Origin: Nocardioides sp. zg-DK7169
GTDB lineage: Bacteria > Actinomycetota > Actinomycetes > Propionibacteriales > Nocardioidaceae
DNA length: 64,000 nucleotides
Direction of reading: 5' to 3'
Assembly (NCBI RefSeq): GCF_013155365.1
Contig: NZ_JABJRA010000006.1
Span: 62,001-126,000 of the forward strand
A model generated the notes under the pieces. The model was not told where the DNA came from and ran no database searches. It saw nothing but the letters and a program-made list of their open reading frames with translations. The position numbers were made by a program, and so were the translations under genes. The stretch's first letter is position 1, and each line of letters begins with the position of its first letter. Of the stretch, positions 33,165-43,660 are shown piece by piece.

Positions 33165-33208
33165 CGAAGGGCCCGCCCCGCAGCCGAAGCTGCGGGACGG
33201 GCCCTTCG
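33165..33208 (-). terminator. typA terminator hairpin
   Basis: Arms CGAAGGGCCCGCCCCGCAGC (33,165-33,184) and 33,189-33,208 are complementary except one position. Read on the minus strand the loop is TTCG, a stabilising tetraloop. It starts 13 bases after the typA stop; no T-tract follows. Confidence 0.75.
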
Positions 33209-33221
33209 TTGTCGTGCGGGG

Positions 33222-35114
<1,893 letters not shown>

Positions 35115-35169
35115 CAGGTGGGGAGTCACTTCCGATCGGGGCGAGGGACCCAGAAGGGCCGCGCCGATC

Positions 35170-35943
35170 TTAAAGCCCCGAGGTGAATCGCTCCGCATCG
35201 TGGCGTACGTCGAGAAGGCGCCGGGAGGTGATCCGCACCGCGCGCGCGAGCATCGGCACGAACCGCTCGACGGGTGCGCTGCGTCCGGGCAGCCCCACCG
35301 AGATCGCCCCCACCGGGCCGTCCGGGCCGACGATCGCGGCGCCCACCCCGCGCAGGTCCCAGGGCATGTCGTCGCTGGTGATCGCCAGCCCGCGGCGCTG
35401 CCGGATGGCGTGCAGGCGCCGGTGCAGGTCGCTGCTGGCCCGGCCGCCGGCGAGCAGCCGGTCGACCTGCTCGGGGGCGAGCGCGGCGAGCATCGCGCGG
35501 CCGGCGACTGCGTCCTCGGCGCGGTAGCGGGTGCCGACGGCGGACGGGATGTCGGAGCCCGCGAGCCCGCCCACCTTGTCCAGCACCTCCACGCTGCCGC
35601 CCTCGAGCACGGTGAGGTGGACGACCGCGGACGTCGCGGCGTGCAGCTCGTGGAGCGCGCCGGCCGCGGCGGCGCGCAGCGGCACGCTGCTCTGCACCCG
35701 CCGCCCGAGCCGGTGCGCGCGCGGCCCGAGGGCGTAGCCGTGCGGGCCGTGCTCCAGCCAGCGCATCCGGGTCAGCTCCGCCAGCAGCCGGTACGACGTG
35801 GAGCGCGGCAGTCCGGCCCGCGCGGCGACCTCCTCCAGCAGCAGGTGGTCCGGGCCGGTCGCGAACGCGTCGAGGACCAGGGTCAGGCGCTCGACCATGC
35901 CGGGGCGGCTCGGGGCGGGAGTCCGCGCCTCGGCCTCGTCCAT
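35170..35943 (-). CDS. IclR family transcriptional regulator
   Basis: A 257-aa regulator. The N-terminal winged helix reads [56 protein letters not shown]; the C-terminal effector domain follows with VLDKVGG and a late [10 protein letters not shown] segment of the IclR sensor. ATG 35,943 is preceded by GGAGGAG, which decides the start. It is divergent from the ligase-crotonase pair at 36,015, and probably controls that pair in response to an acid or CoA ester (inference). Confidence 0.9.
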   Translation of the reverse strand: MDEAEARTPAPSRPGMVERLTLVLDAFATGPDHLLLEEVAARAGLPRSTSYRLLAELTRMRWLEHGPHGYALGPRAHRLGRRVQSSVPLRAAAAGALHELHAATSAVVHLTVLEGGSVEVLDKVGGLAGSDIPSAVGTRYRAEDAVAGRAMLAALAPEQVDRLLAGGRASSDLHRRLHAIRQRRGLAITSDDMPWDLRGVGAAIVGPDGPVGAISVGLPGRSAPVERFVPMLARAVRITSRRLLDVRHDAERFTSGL

Positions 35944-35976
35944 CGGCTCCTCCAGGTTCCAGCCAGCGGGACCGAG

Positions 35977-35992
35977 TGTGACACAGTGCACA
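35977..35992. promoter_or_regulatory. Candidate IclR operator
   Basis: TGTGACACAGTGCACA, with TGTG and CACA ends inverted around 8 bases, lies in the 71-base gap between the divergent iclR-type gene and the ligase gene. IclR sites are usually 14-16-bp imperfect palindromes near such promoters; binding is inferred. Confidence 0.4.
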
Positions 35993-36014
35993 ACCCGCCA
36001 CGAGCGTCCGCGGC

Positions 36015-37670
36015 ATGGCACTTCACATCGCCGACCTCGTCGAGCACGCCGTGGACGTCGTCCCCGACCGGCTGGCGCTGGTCGCCGGGCAGACCCGGCT
36101 CACCTACGCCGAGCTCGAGGCCGCCGCGAACCGGTTCGCCCACCACCTGCTCGAGGCGGGGATCGGGCCGGGCGACCACGTCGGGCTGATGGCGCGCAAC
36201 ACCGCCGAGCACGTGGTGGCGATGCTCGGCTGCTTCAAGGCGCGCGCGGTGCCGATCAACGTCAACTACCGCTACGTCGAGGCCGAGCTGGACCACCTCG
36301 TGGGTGACTCGGGGATGGTCGCGCTGGTCCACGAGGCCCGCTACTCCCCGGTGCTGGACGGCGTGGTCCCCGGCCACGAGCGGCTGCGCCACGTGGTCGT
36401 CCTCCCCGACGGCACCGAGCCCCGGCCCACGGCGTACCGCTGGACCGCCTGGGCGGACGCGGTCGAGGGCCGCTCGCCGGAGCGCGACTTCGGCCCGCGC
36501 AGCCCCGACGACGTCTACATCGTCTACACCGGCGGCACCACCGGCTACCCGAAGGGCGTGATGTGGCGCCACGAGGACGTGTGGCGCACCCTCGGCGGCG
36601 GCCTGGACTTCGTCACCGGCGCGCCGATCGAGGAGCACGACCAGTCCCGTGCCGCGCTCGCCGGCCCGCACCTGGTCTGCCTGCACCTCGGCCCGGTCAT
36701 GCACGCCAACGGCCAGTGGGGGATGCTGCTGCGCTTCTTCGGCGGTCACACCAACGTGCTGCTCGCGAAGTTCGACCCGGCGCAGGTCTGGGCCACCGTC
36801 GAGGCCGAGCGGGTCAACACGCTCTCCCTCATCGGCGACGCGATGGCGCGCCCGCTCATCGAGGAGCACGAGCGCGGCCGGTACGACGCCTCCTCCCTGG
36901 CCACCGTGACCAGTGCGGCCGCGATCTTCTCGGTGGAGGTCAAGGAGCGCTGGCTGCACGCGCTGCCCGACGTGGTGGTGCTCGACGTCATCGGCTCCTC
37001 CGAGACCGGCATGACCGGCAACGGCCGGATCCGGACCGAGACCCTCGCCGACAAGGGCAGCCTGGTCGAGGTCGGGCCGGAGACGGTCGTGATCGACGAG
37101 GAGGACCGGGTCCTCGACCTGGACGCCGACGTGGGCGCGACCGGCCGGATGGCGCGGCGCGGCAGCATCCCGCTGGGCTACCTCGGCGACCCCGAGAAGA
37201 CCGCGCGGGTCTTCCGCACCATCGACGGCGTGCGGCACGCGGTGCCCGGCGACTACGTGCAGATCGAGCCCGGGCGCCGCCTGACCCTGCTCGGCCGCGG
37301 CTCGGGGTGCATCAACACGGGCGGCGAGAAGGTCTATCCCGAGGAGGTCGAGGTCGCGCTCAAGTCGCACCCGGCCGTGTTCGACGCGATCGTCCTGGGC
37401 CTGCCGGACCCGACCTACGGCCAGCAGGTCGCCGCGCTGCTCCAGCCGCGCCCCGGGGCCGCGCTCGACGTCGAGGACGTGCGCCGCCACCTGCGCACCC
37501 GGCTCTCCGGCTACAAGGTCCCGCGCACCGTGCACGTCGTCGCCGAGGTCCCGCGCCACGTCACCGGCAAGGCCGACCACCGCCGGGCCCGCGACCTTGC
37601 GGACTCCCTCGCTGCCCCCGCGGCTGCCTCCCGGACCGGCGCCGACCGCGGCGCGGAGGTCGGCTCGTGA
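36015..37670 (+). CDS. Acyl-CoA synthetase (class I AMP-forming ligase)
   Basis: A 551-aa ANL enzyme. [19 protein letters not shown] is the phosphate loop, [13 protein letters not shown] the A5 region, and [28 protein letters not shown] the A8 hinge; the catalytic Lys is in [13 protein letters not shown]. The M-W-R-H-E-D segment is typical of actinobacterial FadD-like ligases linked to steroid or terpenoid acids. The ATG has no ribosome site. GTG of the following crotonase overlaps its stop, so both are cotranscribed and probably controlled by the divergent IclR protein. Confidence 0.9.
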   Translation: MALHIADLVEHAVDVVPDRLALVAGQTRLTYAELEAAANRFAHHLLEAGIGPGDHVGLMARNTAEHVVAMLGCFKARAVPINVNYRYVEAELDHLVGDSGMVALVHEARYSPVLDGVVPGHERLRHVVVLPDGTEPRPTAYRWTAWADAVEGRSPERDFGPRSPDDVYIVYTGGTTGYPKGVMWRHEDVWRTLGGGLDFVTGAPIEEHDQSRAALAGPHLVCLHLGPVMHANGQWGMLLRFFGGHTNVLLAKFDPAQVWATVEAERVNTLSLIGDAMARPLIEEHERGRYDASSLATVTSAAAIFSVEVKERWLHALPDVVVLDVIGSSETGMTGNGRIRTETLADKGSLVEVGPETVVIDEEDRVLDLDADVGATGRMARRGSIPLGYLGDPEKTARVFRTIDGVRHAVPGDYVQIEPGRRLTLLGRGSGCINTGGEKVYPEEVEVALKSHPAVFDAIVLGLPDPTYGQQVAALLQPRPGAALDVEDVRRHLRTRLSGYKVPRTVHVVAEVPRHVTGKADHRRARDLADSLAAPAAASRTGADRGAEVGS

Positions 37671-38536
37671 CCTCCTTCGCCGAGGTGGACCGCCCCTCGC
37701 CCGGGGTGGCGGTCGTGACGCTGAACCGCCCGGAGCGGATGAACGCGATGGCCTTCGACGTGATGGTCCCCGTGCGCGACCGGCTCGTGGAGCTCGGGCG
37801 CGACAACACCGTCCGCGCGGTGGTCCTCACCGGCGCGGGGGCGGCGTTCTGCTCCGGGGCCGACCAGGAGTCCGCGGGACGCCCGCCGTACGCCGCCGGC
37901 CTGCCGCGCCCGGCGTACGCCCTGCGCTCGCTGGAGATGCTCGAGGACGTCGTGGGCACGCTGCGCCGGCTGCACCAGCCCGTGATCGCGGCCGTGAACG
38001 GTGCGGCGATCGGCGGCGGGCTGTGCCTGGCGCTGGCCTGCGACCTGCGGATCGCCGGGAGCACGGCGTACTTCCGCGCCGCGGGGATCAACAACGGCCT
38101 CACCGCCAGCGAGCTCGGGCTCAGCTACCTCCTGCCGCGCGCGGTGGGCTTCAGCCACGCGGCCGACCTGATGTTCACCGGTCGCGACGTGGACGCGGCC
38201 GAGGCCGGGAGGATCGGGCTGGTCTCCCGGGTGGTCGACCCGGTGGTCGCCGAGGCGGTGGCGATCGGCGAGCGGATCGCTGCGCTCTCCCAGCCGGGCA
38301 TCGAGCTCACCAAGCGGACGCTGCACGCCGGGATCGCCGCGGGTTCCCTGGAGAGCCACATGCCGGTGGAGGGGATCGGCCAGCTCTACCTGCGGCTGCT
38401 GACCGACAACTTCGAGGAGGCGACCCGGGCGCGCAAGGCCGGTCGCCCCGCCCGGTTCAGCGACGACCGGTCCAGCGACGACCGGGCCGTCGGTCCGGCG
38501 GGCGGGCCAGGTGTCCGCGACGGGGCGGGCGGGTAA
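37667..38536 (+). CDS. Enoyl-CoA hydratase/isomerase family protein
   Basis: A 289-aa crotonase. LNRPERMNAMAFDVMVPV, GAAFCSGADQES and AVNGAAIGGGLCLALACDLRIA give the oxyanion hole, followed by GINNGLTASELGLSYLLPRAVG with E at the position of the hydratase acid. The last 25 residues are a Gly/Asp-rich tail outside the fold. GTG 37,667 overlaps the ligase stop by four bases and has GGAGG seven bases upstream. It would hydrate the unsaturated form of the CoA ester made by the ligase. Confidence 0.9.
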   Translation: MTSFAEVDRPSPGVAVVTLNRPERMNAMAFDVMVPVRDRLVELGRDNTVRAVVLTGAGAAFCSGADQESAGRPPYAAGLPRPAYALRSLEMLEDVVGTLRRLHQPVIAAVNGAAIGGGLCLALACDLRIAGSTAYFRAAGINNGLTASELGLSYLLPRAVGFSHAADLMFTGRDVDAAEAGRIGLVSRVVDPVVAEAVAIGERIAALSQPGIELTKRTLHAGIAAGSLESHMPVEGIGQLYLRLLTDNFEEATRARKAGRPARFSDDRSSDDRAVGPAGGPGVRDGAGG

Positions 38537-38572
38537 CGACGCGGAAACGTCCCCGACCGAGAGCGAGACCCC

Positions 38573-38794
38573 GTGGCGACCTACGACTCCAACCTCCAGG
38601 CGGCAGTGGACGCGACGTCCATGGTCAGGGACGCGGGCGAGACGGACCTGCTGACCTACCTGCGCGAGCAGCTCGCCGACCGCGACATCGAGACCAACGA
38701 CACCGCCTGGCTCGAGCGGACCGTCGAGCGGATCCGCGAGAACCCCAACTACATGATCGAGGACGAGCCGGAGGACTACCGGCCGAAGGGGTGA
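38573..38794 (+). CDS. Small acidic protein, unknown function
   Basis: A 73-aa protein I do not recognise. It has no membrane segment and about twice as many acidic as basic residues; predicted helices cover DLLTYLREQLADRDIE and AWLERTVERIRENPNYM, and the end EDEPEDYRPKG is flexible. GTG 38,573 is the only reasonable start and no strong ribosome site precedes it. It lies 36 bases after the crotonase. Third-position G/C is high throughout, which supports a real gene. Confidence 0.6.
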   Translation: MATYDSNLQAAVDATSMVRDAGETDLLTYLREQLADRDIETNDTAWLERTVERIRENPNYMIEDEPEDYRPKG

Positions 38795-38828
38795 GGCGCG
38801 TCGGCCTCCCACCGGCGAACGCCTACCC

Positions 38829-38853
38829 GTTTGCCCTCGCCCGTTCGGGTTAT
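38829..38853 (+). promoter_or_regulatory. Candidate sigma-B/sigma-F-type promoter for the 23-aa peptide gene
   Basis: GTTT (38,829-38,832), 14 bases, then GGGTTA (38,848-38,853). The general stress sigma factors of Streptomyces and Mycobacterium use GTTT or GNNT, 14-17 bases, GGGTAT/C, so only the -10 differs slightly. A start near 38,860 leaves a 40-base leader. Confidence 0.45.
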
Positions 38854-38899
38854 CGAGTCTCATCGGCCTCGACCGAGGCCCCGGAGAAGGAGCTCACCT

Positions 38900-38971
38900 G
38901 TGAACACTCGCACCATTGCAGTCCTGGCGCTGGTCCTCGTCGTGGTCGTGCTGCTGATCCTGCTGCTCTGA
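38900..38971 (+). CDS. 23-aa hydrophobic membrane peptide
   Basis: A very short reading frame coding Met/Val-Asn-Thr-Arg-Thr followed by 18 hydrophobic residues (IAVLALVLVVVVLLILLL), enough to cross the membrane once. The GTG has AAGGAG seven bases upstream, one of the best ribosome sites in the region. A candidate stress promoter lies 47 bases upstream and a terminator hairpin 26 bases downstream, so it looks like a complete transcription unit. Function unknown; small hydrophobic peptides often modulate membrane proteins or respond to envelope stress. Confidence 0.6.
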   Translation: MNTRTIAVLALVLVVVVLLILLL

Positions 38972-38997
38972 GCGCGCTGGCGGCGCCGCGTGTCCGC

Positions 38998-39020
38998 CTC
39001 CCCGCCGTACGGCGGGGGAG
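38998..39020 (+). terminator. Terminator hairpin after the 23-aa peptide gene
   Basis: CTCCCCGCCGTACGGCGGGG and GAG: a palindrome centred on GTAC, 26 bases after the stop. The stem is 9-10 bp and no T-tract follows. Confidence 0.6.
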
Positions 39021-39137
39021 CGGGCCGGCGTCACGTCCGGGCGATCCTCGCGGGAGGGGCCCCTTGAGGGAGCGGGATTTTCCCCGCGACACTGGAATCG
39101 GTTCACGCCGAGGGGGCGCCGACTGGCACAATTCAGG

Positions 39138-39890
39138 GTGGTGAGTACCGACATCCGCGTCCCTCGGTCTGCCGTCGCGCTCCAAGTGCTGCGACCGGCA
39201 GCGCTGGAGGTTGTCTCCGTACTGGTCCTGTTCGCCGTCTACAACGTCGGACGGGTGATCGCCACCGGCCGGGTCGCCTCGGCAGACGACAACGCCCTGG
39301 CCATCCTGCGCTTCCAGACCGCGCTCCAGTTGCCGGACGAGGCGTCGATGCAGTCGTGGGCGCTCGGCGTGCACCACTTCGTCGGGCTCGCCGACCGCTA
39401 CTACCTGCTGCACTTCCCGGTCACGATCGCGGTGCTGGTCTACCTCTACGTGCGGCGCCGAGATGTCTACTACTGGGCCAAGCGGGCGCTGGTGCTGGCC
39501 ACCGCCGCCGGGATGGTGATCCACATCGTCTGGCCGGTGACCCCGCCGCGGCTGCTCGAGGCCTCCGGCATGGTCGACACCGGGCAGAGGGCCGGCACCA
39601 GCGTCTACGGCGGCTCGCCGTTCGCCGGCCTCGCCAACGAGTACGCCGCGATGCCGAGCCTGCACGTCGGCTGGGCGCTCCTGCTGGCGATCGTGCTGAT
39701 GAGCATCACGCCGGGCAGGTGGCGGGCGCTGTGGCTGCTGCACCCGTTGTTCACCACCGTGACGGTCGTCGTGACCGCCAACCACTACCTCCTCGACGCC
39801 GCCGCCGGCGCGCTGCTCGTGATCGCCGGGCTCTGGCTCAGCCGACCCGGTGGACCTTGTGCTGTGCGGCCTGGGCGCGGGGGCGGATGA
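39138..39890 (+). CDS. PAP2 superfamily phosphatase / inositolphosphotransferase-like membrane protein
   Basis: A 250-aa protein with about six membrane segments. YAAMPSLHVGWALLL holds the PAP2 P-S-L-H motif and VTANHYLLDAAAGALL the final His and Asp; the RPG motif seen in many PAP2 enzymes is not evident. The sequence fits the PAP2_3 (Aur1/Ipt1-like) branch. It may dephosphorylate a lipid phosphate or transfer a head group. CACAAT lies 5 bases before GTG 39,138, indicating leaderless transcription; GTG 39,141 is equally possible. Its last 53 bases overlap the convergent SDR gene, and its final 15 or so residues look non-conserved. Confidence 0.82.
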   Translation: MVSTDIRVPRSAVALQVLRPAALEVVSVLVLFAVYNVGRVIATGRVASADDNALAILRFQTALQLPDEASMQSWALGVHHFVGLADRYYLLHFPVTIAVLVYLYVRRRDVYYWAKRALVLATAAGMVIHIVWPVTPPRLLEASGMVDTGQRAGTSVYGGSPFAGLANEYAAMPSLHVGWALLLAIVLMSITPGRWRALWLLHPLFTTVTVVVTANHYLLDAAAGALLVIAGLWLSRPGGPCAVRPGRGGG

Positions 39891-40602
39891 CCAGCTCGTC
39901 GATGTTGACGTGCGGCGGCCGGGTGATCATCCAGCCGATCGCGTCCGCGACGTCCTCGGCGACCAGCGGCTCGGCCACCCCGGCGTAGACCGCGTCCGCG
40001 CGCTCCTGGTCGCCCCCGAAGCGCACCAGGGAGAACTCCTCGGTGTGCACCATCCCGGGAGCGATCTCCATGACCCGCACCGGCTGGTCGAACAGCTCCA
40101 GGCGCAGGGTCTCGGTGACCACCTTGGTGCCGTGCTTGGCGGCGGTGTAGCCCGCCCCGCCCTCGTACGCCGTGCGCCCGGCGGTGGAGCCGACGTTGAG
40201 GATCGCGCCCGCGCCGCTCGCGATCAGCGCCGGCAGCAGCGCCCGGGTGACCTGCATCAGGCCGACCACGTTGATCTCGTACATCCGGCGCCACTCGTCG
40301 CTGTCGGCCTCCGCGACCGGGCGCATGCCGAAGGCACCTCCGGCGTTGTTGACCAGCGCGTCGAGGCGCCCACCGACCCGCTCGGCGAGCGCGGCGACGG
40401 CGTCGGTGTCGGTCACGTCGCACACCACGGCGGTGCCGCCGATCTCGGCGGCCAACGCCTCGATCCGCTCGGCGCGGCGGGCGGCGCAGAAGACGTGGTA
40501 GCCGGCGGCGGCCAGGGTGCGCGCGGTCGCGGCGCCGATGCCGCTGCTGGCCCCGGTGACGACGGCGGTGCGGGTCTGGGGGGTGTTCTCCGAAGTGCTC
40601 AC
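39838..40602 (-). CDS. SDR family oxidoreductase
   Basis: A 254-aa short-chain dehydrogenase of the YdfG-like group. VTGASSGIGAATA is the cofactor motif, AARR indicates NADP, NNAG is intact, and GSTAGRTAYEGGAGYTAAKHG carries Ser, Tyr and Lys. The end PPHVNIDELVIRPRAQ is typical of the group, so the C-terminus is real despite the overlap with the convergent PAP2 gene. GTG 40,602 lies 6 bases after CACAAT (40,609-40,614 on the plus strand), which suggests a leaderless message. The substrate is unknown. Confidence 0.87.
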   Translation of the reverse strand: MSTSENTPQTRTAVVTGASSGIGAATARTLAAAGYHVFCAARRAERIEALAAEIGGTAVVCDVTDTDAVAALAERVGGRLDALVNNAGGAFGMRPVAEADSDEWRRMYEINVVGLMQVTRALLPALIASGAGAILNVGSTAGRTAYEGGAGYTAAKHGTKVVTETLRLELFDQPVRVMEIAPGMVHTEEFSLVRFGGDQERADAVYAGVAEPLVAEDVADAIGWMITRPPHVNIDELVIRPRAQAAQHKVHRVG

Positions 40603-40711
40603 GGCGCCATTGTGCAGTAGATCTGTCGACTTCGCGCGATCCCGGCGGGTGATCTCGAAGGGTGGTGCCGATGCCGGAGGGGCGCGCGGTTCCCGGATCA
40701 TGGACACGCCG

Positions 40712-40737
40712 GGAATCTGCGGGCGGTCTCGGGCGTT
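40712..40737 (+). promoter_or_regulatory. Sigma-R-type promoter of mshA
   Basis: GGAAT (40,712-40,716), exactly 18 bases, GTT (40,735-40,737): a perfect match to the GGAAT-N18-GTT consensus of sigma-R (SigR/SigH), the thiol-oxidative stress factor of actinomycetes. The GTG of mshA is 37 bases downstream. A 7-bp inverted repeat (TTCCCGG 40,690-40,696 with CCGGGAA 40,709-40,715) overlaps the -35 end. Confidence 0.7.
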
Positions 40738-40774
40738 CGCCCCGATGGACCGCTGACCCCGAGGAAGGACAGGC

Positions 40775-42043
40775 GTGGAGGACACTCGCGACGACATCAG
40801 GCGCGTGGCGATGATCAGCCTGCACACCTCGCCGCTGGACCAGCCCGGCATCGGTGACGCGGGTGGGATGAACGTCTACGTCATCGAGCTCGCCCGCCGG
40901 CTGGCCCACCAGGGCGTCGAGGTCGACATCTTCACCCGGGCCACGAGCTCGGCACTGCCGCAGGTCGTCCCCGCCGGCGACGGGATCGCCGTGCACCACG
41001 TGCCGGCAGGTCCCTTCGAGGGCCTCACCAAGGCCGAGCTGCCCGCCCAGCTGTGCGTGTTCGCGCGCGAGGTGATGCGTGCCGAGGCCGCGCAGCCGCT
41101 CGGCCACTACGACGCCGTGCACTCCCACTACTGGCTCTCCGGGCAGGTCGGCGCGCTCGCCCGCGACCGCTGGGGCGTCCCGCTGGTGCACTCGATGCAC
41201 ACGATGGCGAAGGTCAAGAACGACGCCCTCGCGACGGGGGACACCCCCGAGCCGATGGCCCGGATCATCGGCGAGGAGCAGGTCGTGGCCGCGGCCGACA
41301 TGCTGATCGCGAACACCGACCTCGAGGCCAAGCAGCTGATCAATCTCTACGACGCCGACCCGGGCCGGGTCGAGGTCGTCCACCCCGGCGTCGACCTCGG
41401 TGTCTTCCGCCCGCTGGACCGCGCCGCGACCCGCCGCGAGCTCGACCTGCCGGCCGACGCGCACGTGCTGCTCTTCGCGGGGCGCATCCAGCCGCTCAAG
41501 GCCCCCGACGTGCTGCTGCGCGCGGTCGCGGTGATGCTCGAGCGCTCGCCCGGCCTGCGCTCGCGGCTGATCGTCCCGGTCGTCGGCGGTCCCTCCGGCA
41601 CCGGCCTGGAGCGCCCCGAGTCGCTCGCCGCGCTGGCCCGCGACCTGGGCATCGCCGACGTCGTCCGCTTCGTCCCGCCGGTCACCCAGCCCGAGCTGGC
41701 CCGCTGGTACGCCGCCGCGACCGCCGTCGCCGTCCCGTCGTACAACGAGTCCTTCGGGCTGGTCGCCGCCGAGGCGCAGGCTACCGGCACCCCCGTGGTC
41801 GCCGCGGCCGTCGGCGGCCTCACCACCGTCGTGCGCGACCGGCACAGCGGCCTGCTCGTGGACGGCCACGACGCCGGGCGCTGGGCCGACGCGCTCTCGC
41901 AGGTGCTCGGCGAGGACCTGCGGGTCCGCCTCGAGGCCGGCGCCCTGGAGCAGGCCCGGGAGTTCTCCTGGGAGGCCACCGCGAGCCGCACCCTCGAGGT
42001 CTACCGCCGCGCGGGCGCGCTGATGCGCGAGCCGGTCCGGTGA
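40775..42043 (+). CDS. mshA: D-inositol-3-phosphate glycosyltransferase MshA
   Basis: A 422-aa GT4 glycosyltransferase catalysing the first committed step of mycothiol synthesis, joining GlcNAc from UDP-GlcNAc to 1L-inositol-1-phosphate. [24 protein letters not shown] is the MshA hallmark near the N-terminus, [10 protein letters not shown] and [13 protein letters not shown] line the inositol-phosphate site, [12 protein letters not shown] and [21 protein letters not shown] form the nucleotide-sugar domain with the E-x7-E motif. GAGGAAGGA precedes the GTG. A sigma-R-type promoter lies upstream. The next gene overlaps by four bases, as in the mycobacterial Rv0486-Rv0487 pair. Confidence 0.96.
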   Translation: MEDTRDDIRRVAMISLHTSPLDQPGIGDAGGMNVYVIELARRLAHQGVEVDIFTRATSSALPQVVPAGDGIAVHHVPAGPFEGLTKAELPAQLCVFAREVMRAEAAQPLGHYDAVHSHYWLSGQVGALARDRWGVPLVHSMHTMAKVKNDALATGDTPEPMARIIGEEQVVAAADMLIANTDLEAKQLINLYDADPGRVEVVHPGVDLGVFRPLDRAATRRELDLPADAHVLLFAGRIQPLKAPDVLLRAVAVMLERSPGLRSRLIVPVVGGPSGTGLERPESLAALARDLGIADVVRFVPPVTQPELARWYAAATAVAVPSYNESFGLVAAEAQATGTPVVAAAVGGLTTVVRDRHSGLLVDGHDAGRWADALSQVLGEDLRVRLEAGALEQAREFSWEATASRTLEVYRRAGALMREPVR

Positions 42044-42549
42044 GCGCCGACGACGCGGCCGCGGTCGTCCGCGAGCACCTCACTGCCTCCGGCCTGGAGT
42101 ACGACGAGGACCGCCCCGGGTTCTTCTCCTTCGCCCTCCCGGGCGAGAAGAAGCTCCAGACCGCGGTGCGGCTCGACGTCGGCGAGCACGCGCTCGGCGT
42201 GCACGCCTTCGTGTGCCGGCGCCCCGACGAGAACCACGAGCGCGTCTACCGCTGGCTGCTGGAGCGCAACCTGCGCCTGTACGCCGTGTCCTTCGCCCTC
42301 GACACCCACGGCGACATCTACCTCGACGCGCGCCTCCCGCTCGCCGCGGTCAGCCCCGAGGAGCTCGACCGGGTGCTCGGGGCGGTGCTCAGCGCCGCCG
42401 ACGACTCCTTCAACACCATCCTCGAGCTCGGCTTCGCCTCCTCGATCCGCAAGGAGTGGGAGTGGCGCAAGCTGCGAGGCGAGCCCACCCACAACCTCGA
42501 GGCCTTCCGCGGCTGGCTCGAGGCCGGCGAGGAGCCGAGCCAGAACTAG
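42040..42549 (+). CDS. YbjN domain-containing protein
   Basis: A 169-aa cytoplasmic protein with the alpha/beta layout of YbjN/SecB-chaperone-like proteins: [47 protein letters not shown], then [32 protein letters not shown]. Function is unknown; related proteins follow mshA in mycobacteria, which suggests a link to mycothiol or redox balance but does not prove it. GTG 42,040 overlaps the mshA stop. Its TAG stop (42,547-42,549) shares the tetranucleotide CTAG with the stop of the convergent EamA gene. Confidence 0.85.
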   Translation: MSADDAAAVVREHLTASGLEYDEDRPGFFSFALPGEKKLQTAVRLDVGEHALGVHAFVCRRPDENHERVYRWLLERNLRLYAVSFALDTHGDIYLDARLPLAAVSPEELDRVLGAVLSAADDSFNTILELGFASSIRKEWEWRKLRGEPTHNLEAFRGWLEAGEEPSQN

Positions 42550-43535
42550 GCCGGGCCCGACTCCGGCGCGGCCTCGCGAGGCACCCGGGTCGCGCGCGGC
42601 TTGCGCCGGGCGACCGCGACCCCGACCAGGGCGAGCGCGCCGCCGGCGTACGCCATCGCGGGCGGCGACTCGGAGAGGAACAGCAGCCCCATCACGATGG
42701 TCAGCGGCGGCACCAGGTAGGTCGTGACGCCGAGGTTGCTCGCGCTCATGTGCGACAGCGCGTAGGCGTAGGTGGTGAACGCGATCGCGGTGGGGAAGAC
42801 GCCGAGGTAGACCACCCACAGCGTCGAGCCGAGCGGCGCGTCGGCGACCTCGGTGAGGAGGTTGCCGGCGAAGGGCAGGCACGCCACCGCGCCGACGGTG
42901 CACGCCAGCCAGGTCACGTGCAGGCCGGACAGGCGGGCGACCAGCGGCTTCTGCAGCACCAGGCTGATCGCGTAGACGACCGCGGCGAGCAGGCACAGCA
43001 GCACGCCGACCAGGTCCCGCTCGCCACCCTCGGAGGAGGACAGGCTGATCAGCGCGACCCCGGCGAAGGCGAGGGCCAGGCCGAGGCCGAGGTACGCCGT
43101 GAACCGCTCGCCGAGGAACATCGCGGCGAGCAGCGCGATCAGCACCGGCGCGACCTGGATCAGCATCGCCGCGGTGCCCGCGTCGACGCGGTGCTCGCCC
43201 TCGTTGAGCGCGACGTTGTAGATGCCGAACCACAGCACGCCGATCGCGACGATCGAGACCCACTCGCGCCGCGTGGGCCGCGGCAGGCCCTGCGGCAGCG
43301 CCACCGCTGCCAGCACCAGCGCCCCGACGAGCAGGCGTCCCAGCGACAGCGCGCCGGGGGAGAAGTCGTCGGCCAGGTGGCGGATCGCCACGAACGCCGA
43401 GGCCCAGCACAACAGGGTCACCGCCACCGCGGCCAGCGGCAGCCAGCCCGGCGCCGCGGTGGCCGAGGCCGTCGTACGACGCGGGGCGGGGGCGGGGGAT
43501 CCGGGGCCGGTGGCGCCGTGGAGAGGGGTTCGCAC
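42546..43535 (-). CDS. EamA/DMT family transporter
   Basis: A 329-aa membrane protein of the drug/metabolite transporter superfamily with ten hydrophobic segments in two EamA repeats: LPLAAVAVTLLCWASAFVAIRHLADDFSPGALSLGRLL opens the first, LSGLHVTWLACTVGAVACLPF the second. Substrates of the family are amino acids, nucleosides or other metabolites; nothing here is more specific. GTG 43,535 lies 6 bases after TAGGAT (43,542-43,547), so a leaderless message is likely. It lies between the mshA pair and the regX3-senX3 pair. Confidence 0.87.
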   Translation of the reverse strand: MRTPLHGATGPGSPAPAPRRTTASATAAPGWLPLAAVAVTLLCWASAFVAIRHLADDFSPGALSLGRLLVGALVLAAVALPQGLPRPTRREWVSIVAIGVLWFGIYNVALNEGEHRVDAGTAAMLIQVAPVLIALLAAMFLGERFTAYLGLGLALAFAGVALISLSSSEGGERDLVGVLLCLLAAVVYAISLVLQKPLVARLSGLHVTWLACTVGAVACLPFAGNLLTEVADAPLGSTLWVVYLGVFPTAIAFTTYAYALSHMSASNLGVTTYLVPPLTIVMGLLFLSESPPAMAYAGGALALVGVAVARRKPRATRVPREAAPESGPA

Positions 43536-43660
43536 CGATCGATCCTAGGAACCCCGGGCTCCGCCCCGCACGCGGTTTCCGGACGCGGCAGCGCGGGATC
43601 CGGCCAGGTGGGCGCCGCCGCCCGCATGACGCCGGCCTCGGCGCCCGGGCCGGCCGAGGC

